Below, one piece after another: positions 63,363 through 64,000 of a stretch of 64,000 nucleotides of DNA. The notes under the pieces are model-generated. The model was not told the origin of the DNA, ran no database searches, and worked only from the letters and a program-made list of their open reading frames with translations. Location of the stretch: positions 34,531,358 through 34,595,357 of the forward strand of contig NC_091575.1 of NCBI RefSeq assembly GCF_042767895.1, read 5' to 3'. Each line of letters starts with the position of its first letter. Positions within the stretch are counted from its first letter, which is position 1. This DNA comes from Penaeus vannamei. Taxonomy: Eukaryota; Arthropoda; Malacostraca; Decapoda; Penaeidae. The translations under genes were made by a program, and so were the position numbers.

Positions 63363-63433
63363 CACACCAGCCGGGACTCGAACCCGGGTCTCTCACGTAC
63401 GAGGCGAGCATTCTACACTTGAACCACTGATGT
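63363..63433 (-). tRNA. tRNA-like gene, subfamily II, anticodon CGT
   Basis: ACATCAG acceptor strand with A1-T70; all stems and both boxes are intact. The trailer is cgccatcaaaa, one base from 54086. Flank type beta. Confidence 0.75.
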
Positions 63434-64000
63434 TTTATGTAAATATTGGACATTTTATGAAGTGAATTGATACTATAGATAATTTCGGTCACTTCTATTT
63501 GTCCACATTTTAATGTTCTCTTGCACATACAGTTTAAGGATTATGGTTTTGGTGCTTATCAATAATATTATTGTTATTCATTGTTAATTATTGATTTTGC
63601 TCTTATGCTTCATAACATCCAGTGTTATTTCTATTAAGAGTTTACATGATAAACATTGCTTGCATTTTATTTACACTTTACGCCTGAAAAACATTACAGA
63701 AACAGTAAAAAAGAAAGCAAAAATGCTGCACTATATTCGTAATTATATAGTTGTGTGGTTTACAATAATGCTCAAAATAGATTTTTCAAGAAATTAAAAA
63801 TAGATTTTTAAAGAATGGTTATTTGATTACGTATGTTTTCTGGAGATATCATAAGCGCCATTATTGTAACTGTCGTAAGATGTGTTTGTTTGTGTGATTA
63901 TTTGTGTTACAAGGAACTTGTTTAACCTCAACTATATCAATCGAAGCTTTTATTAAGTTTATGTAAATACAATTTCACACACAGGGTTTCCCGTAATCCT
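63434..64000 (-). repeat. Subfamily II-associated module, copy 7 (cut by window end)
   Basis: Follows the subfamily II copy at 63363-63433 and matches 57126-57715 until the window ends in cacacagggtttcccgtaat. Confidence 0.75.

Larger units (their letters stand above)
39648..64000 (-). repeat. Tandem tRNA-like array, contig 3
   Basis: Twenty copies or fragments, all on the minus strand, lie from 39798 to 63363. The TCGAGATCTGCAAC segment is near 41370, 42627, 45990, 49556, 53660, 54907, 56606, 58039, 60873 and 62927. One GC-rich module is at 48791. Subfamily II-associated modules begin at 41865, 54157, 57126 and 63434. TTAAGAC-rich blocks lie near 40300, 43490, 45060, 46750, 47520, 50510, 52600, 55920, 59000, 60410 and 61890. 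The array runs off the right edge inside a subfamily II-associated module, so its full length is unknown. Confidence 0.85.

Noticed and set aside
2041..63433. Base pairing between each leader and its variable trailer
   Set aside because: The copy at 20059 can pair about ten bases, but copies with the same leader (for example 2041, 5127, 32820) have unrelated trailers, and leader changes do not track trailer changes.
2041..63433. Trailer as a target-site duplication of a mobile element
   Set aside because: I found no second copy of any 11-mer flanking the unit or the gene, and units are head to tail rather than dispersed.
2041..63433. Ordinary SINE family
   Set aside because: There is no shared A-rich or simple-repeat tail ending each unit, copies end in a T4 terminator right after the trailer, and large spacers are amplified together with the gene.
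1081..64000. Many 60-100 residue reading frames as protein-coding genes
   Set aside because: They recur with each repeat unit, often on both strands of the same segment, and are broken by indels in sister copies. No recognisable domain or start context supports them.
1081..64000. CRISPR-like array (constant repeat, variable short segment)
   Set aside because: Spacing is 0.7-2.2 kb, the repeat is a tRNA cloverleaf, and the DNA looks eukaryotic.

Overview
The window is AT-rich nuclear DNA of a eukaryote, most likely an animal. The signs are a candidate split gene with a GT splice donor at the left edge, long AT, ATT and homopolymer microsatellites, nuclear-type tRNA genes with internal A and B boxes and T4 terminators, and kilobase-scale tandem repeats. 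An arthropod such as a crustacean would fit, but nothing here fixes the taxon. No operon, rRNA gene, CRISPR array, recognisable virus or long conserved protein gene is visible. Two runs of exactly 500 N (16888-17387 and 39148-39647) divide the window into three contigs.

Positions 1-1080 are single-copy within the window and hold a candidate first coding exon on the minus strand (592-633), with its putative gene body lying off the left edge. From about 1081 to the right edge everything is one diverged tandem array. Its anchor is a 71-nt tRNA-like gene with a glycine-type body, present 46 times: 37 full length, two nearly full, two lacking the anticodon arm, one degenerate, four 3' fragments. 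Copies are about 0.7-2.2 kb apart. Spacers are built from shared modules that come and go between units: a conserved segment around TCGAGATCTGCAAC (23 copies), TTAAGAC-rich blocks, a GC-rich segment (8 copies), and a module tied to a second tRNA-like subfamily (7 copies).

The tRNA-like gene (numbered 1-71, sense) folds as a cloverleaf: acceptor 1-7/64-70, D arm 10-13/21-24, anticodon arm 26-30/38-42 with anticodon 33-35, T arm 47-51/59-63. Its A box (TGGTTCAAGTG, 8-18) and B box (GGTTCGAGTCC, 50-60) match Pol III consensus. Of 40 copies with an anticodon arm, 33 read CGT (Thr, ACG); the rest read CGC, CCC, GGT, CGA or AGC. Base 72 is followed by a trailer that is 11 nt long in 38 of 45 copies and differs in almost every unit, then by TTTT and usually GTAC. 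Sequence on both sides of the trailer is nearly constant. Two spacer types follow the T4 tract: alpha (block containing ggcgcatcgtcac) and beta (block containing ccactcgcctaatac).

All tRNA-like genes are on the minus strand in contigs 1 and 3 and on the plus strand in contig 2. The switch falls exactly at the two N gaps, so the middle contig is probably placed backwards. The trailers work as barcodes: they pair up duplicated units across contigs and show multi-unit duplications and mosaic exchange. The best candidate for an undescribed system is this head-to-tail array of apparently transcribable tRNA-like genes, each with its own trailer.
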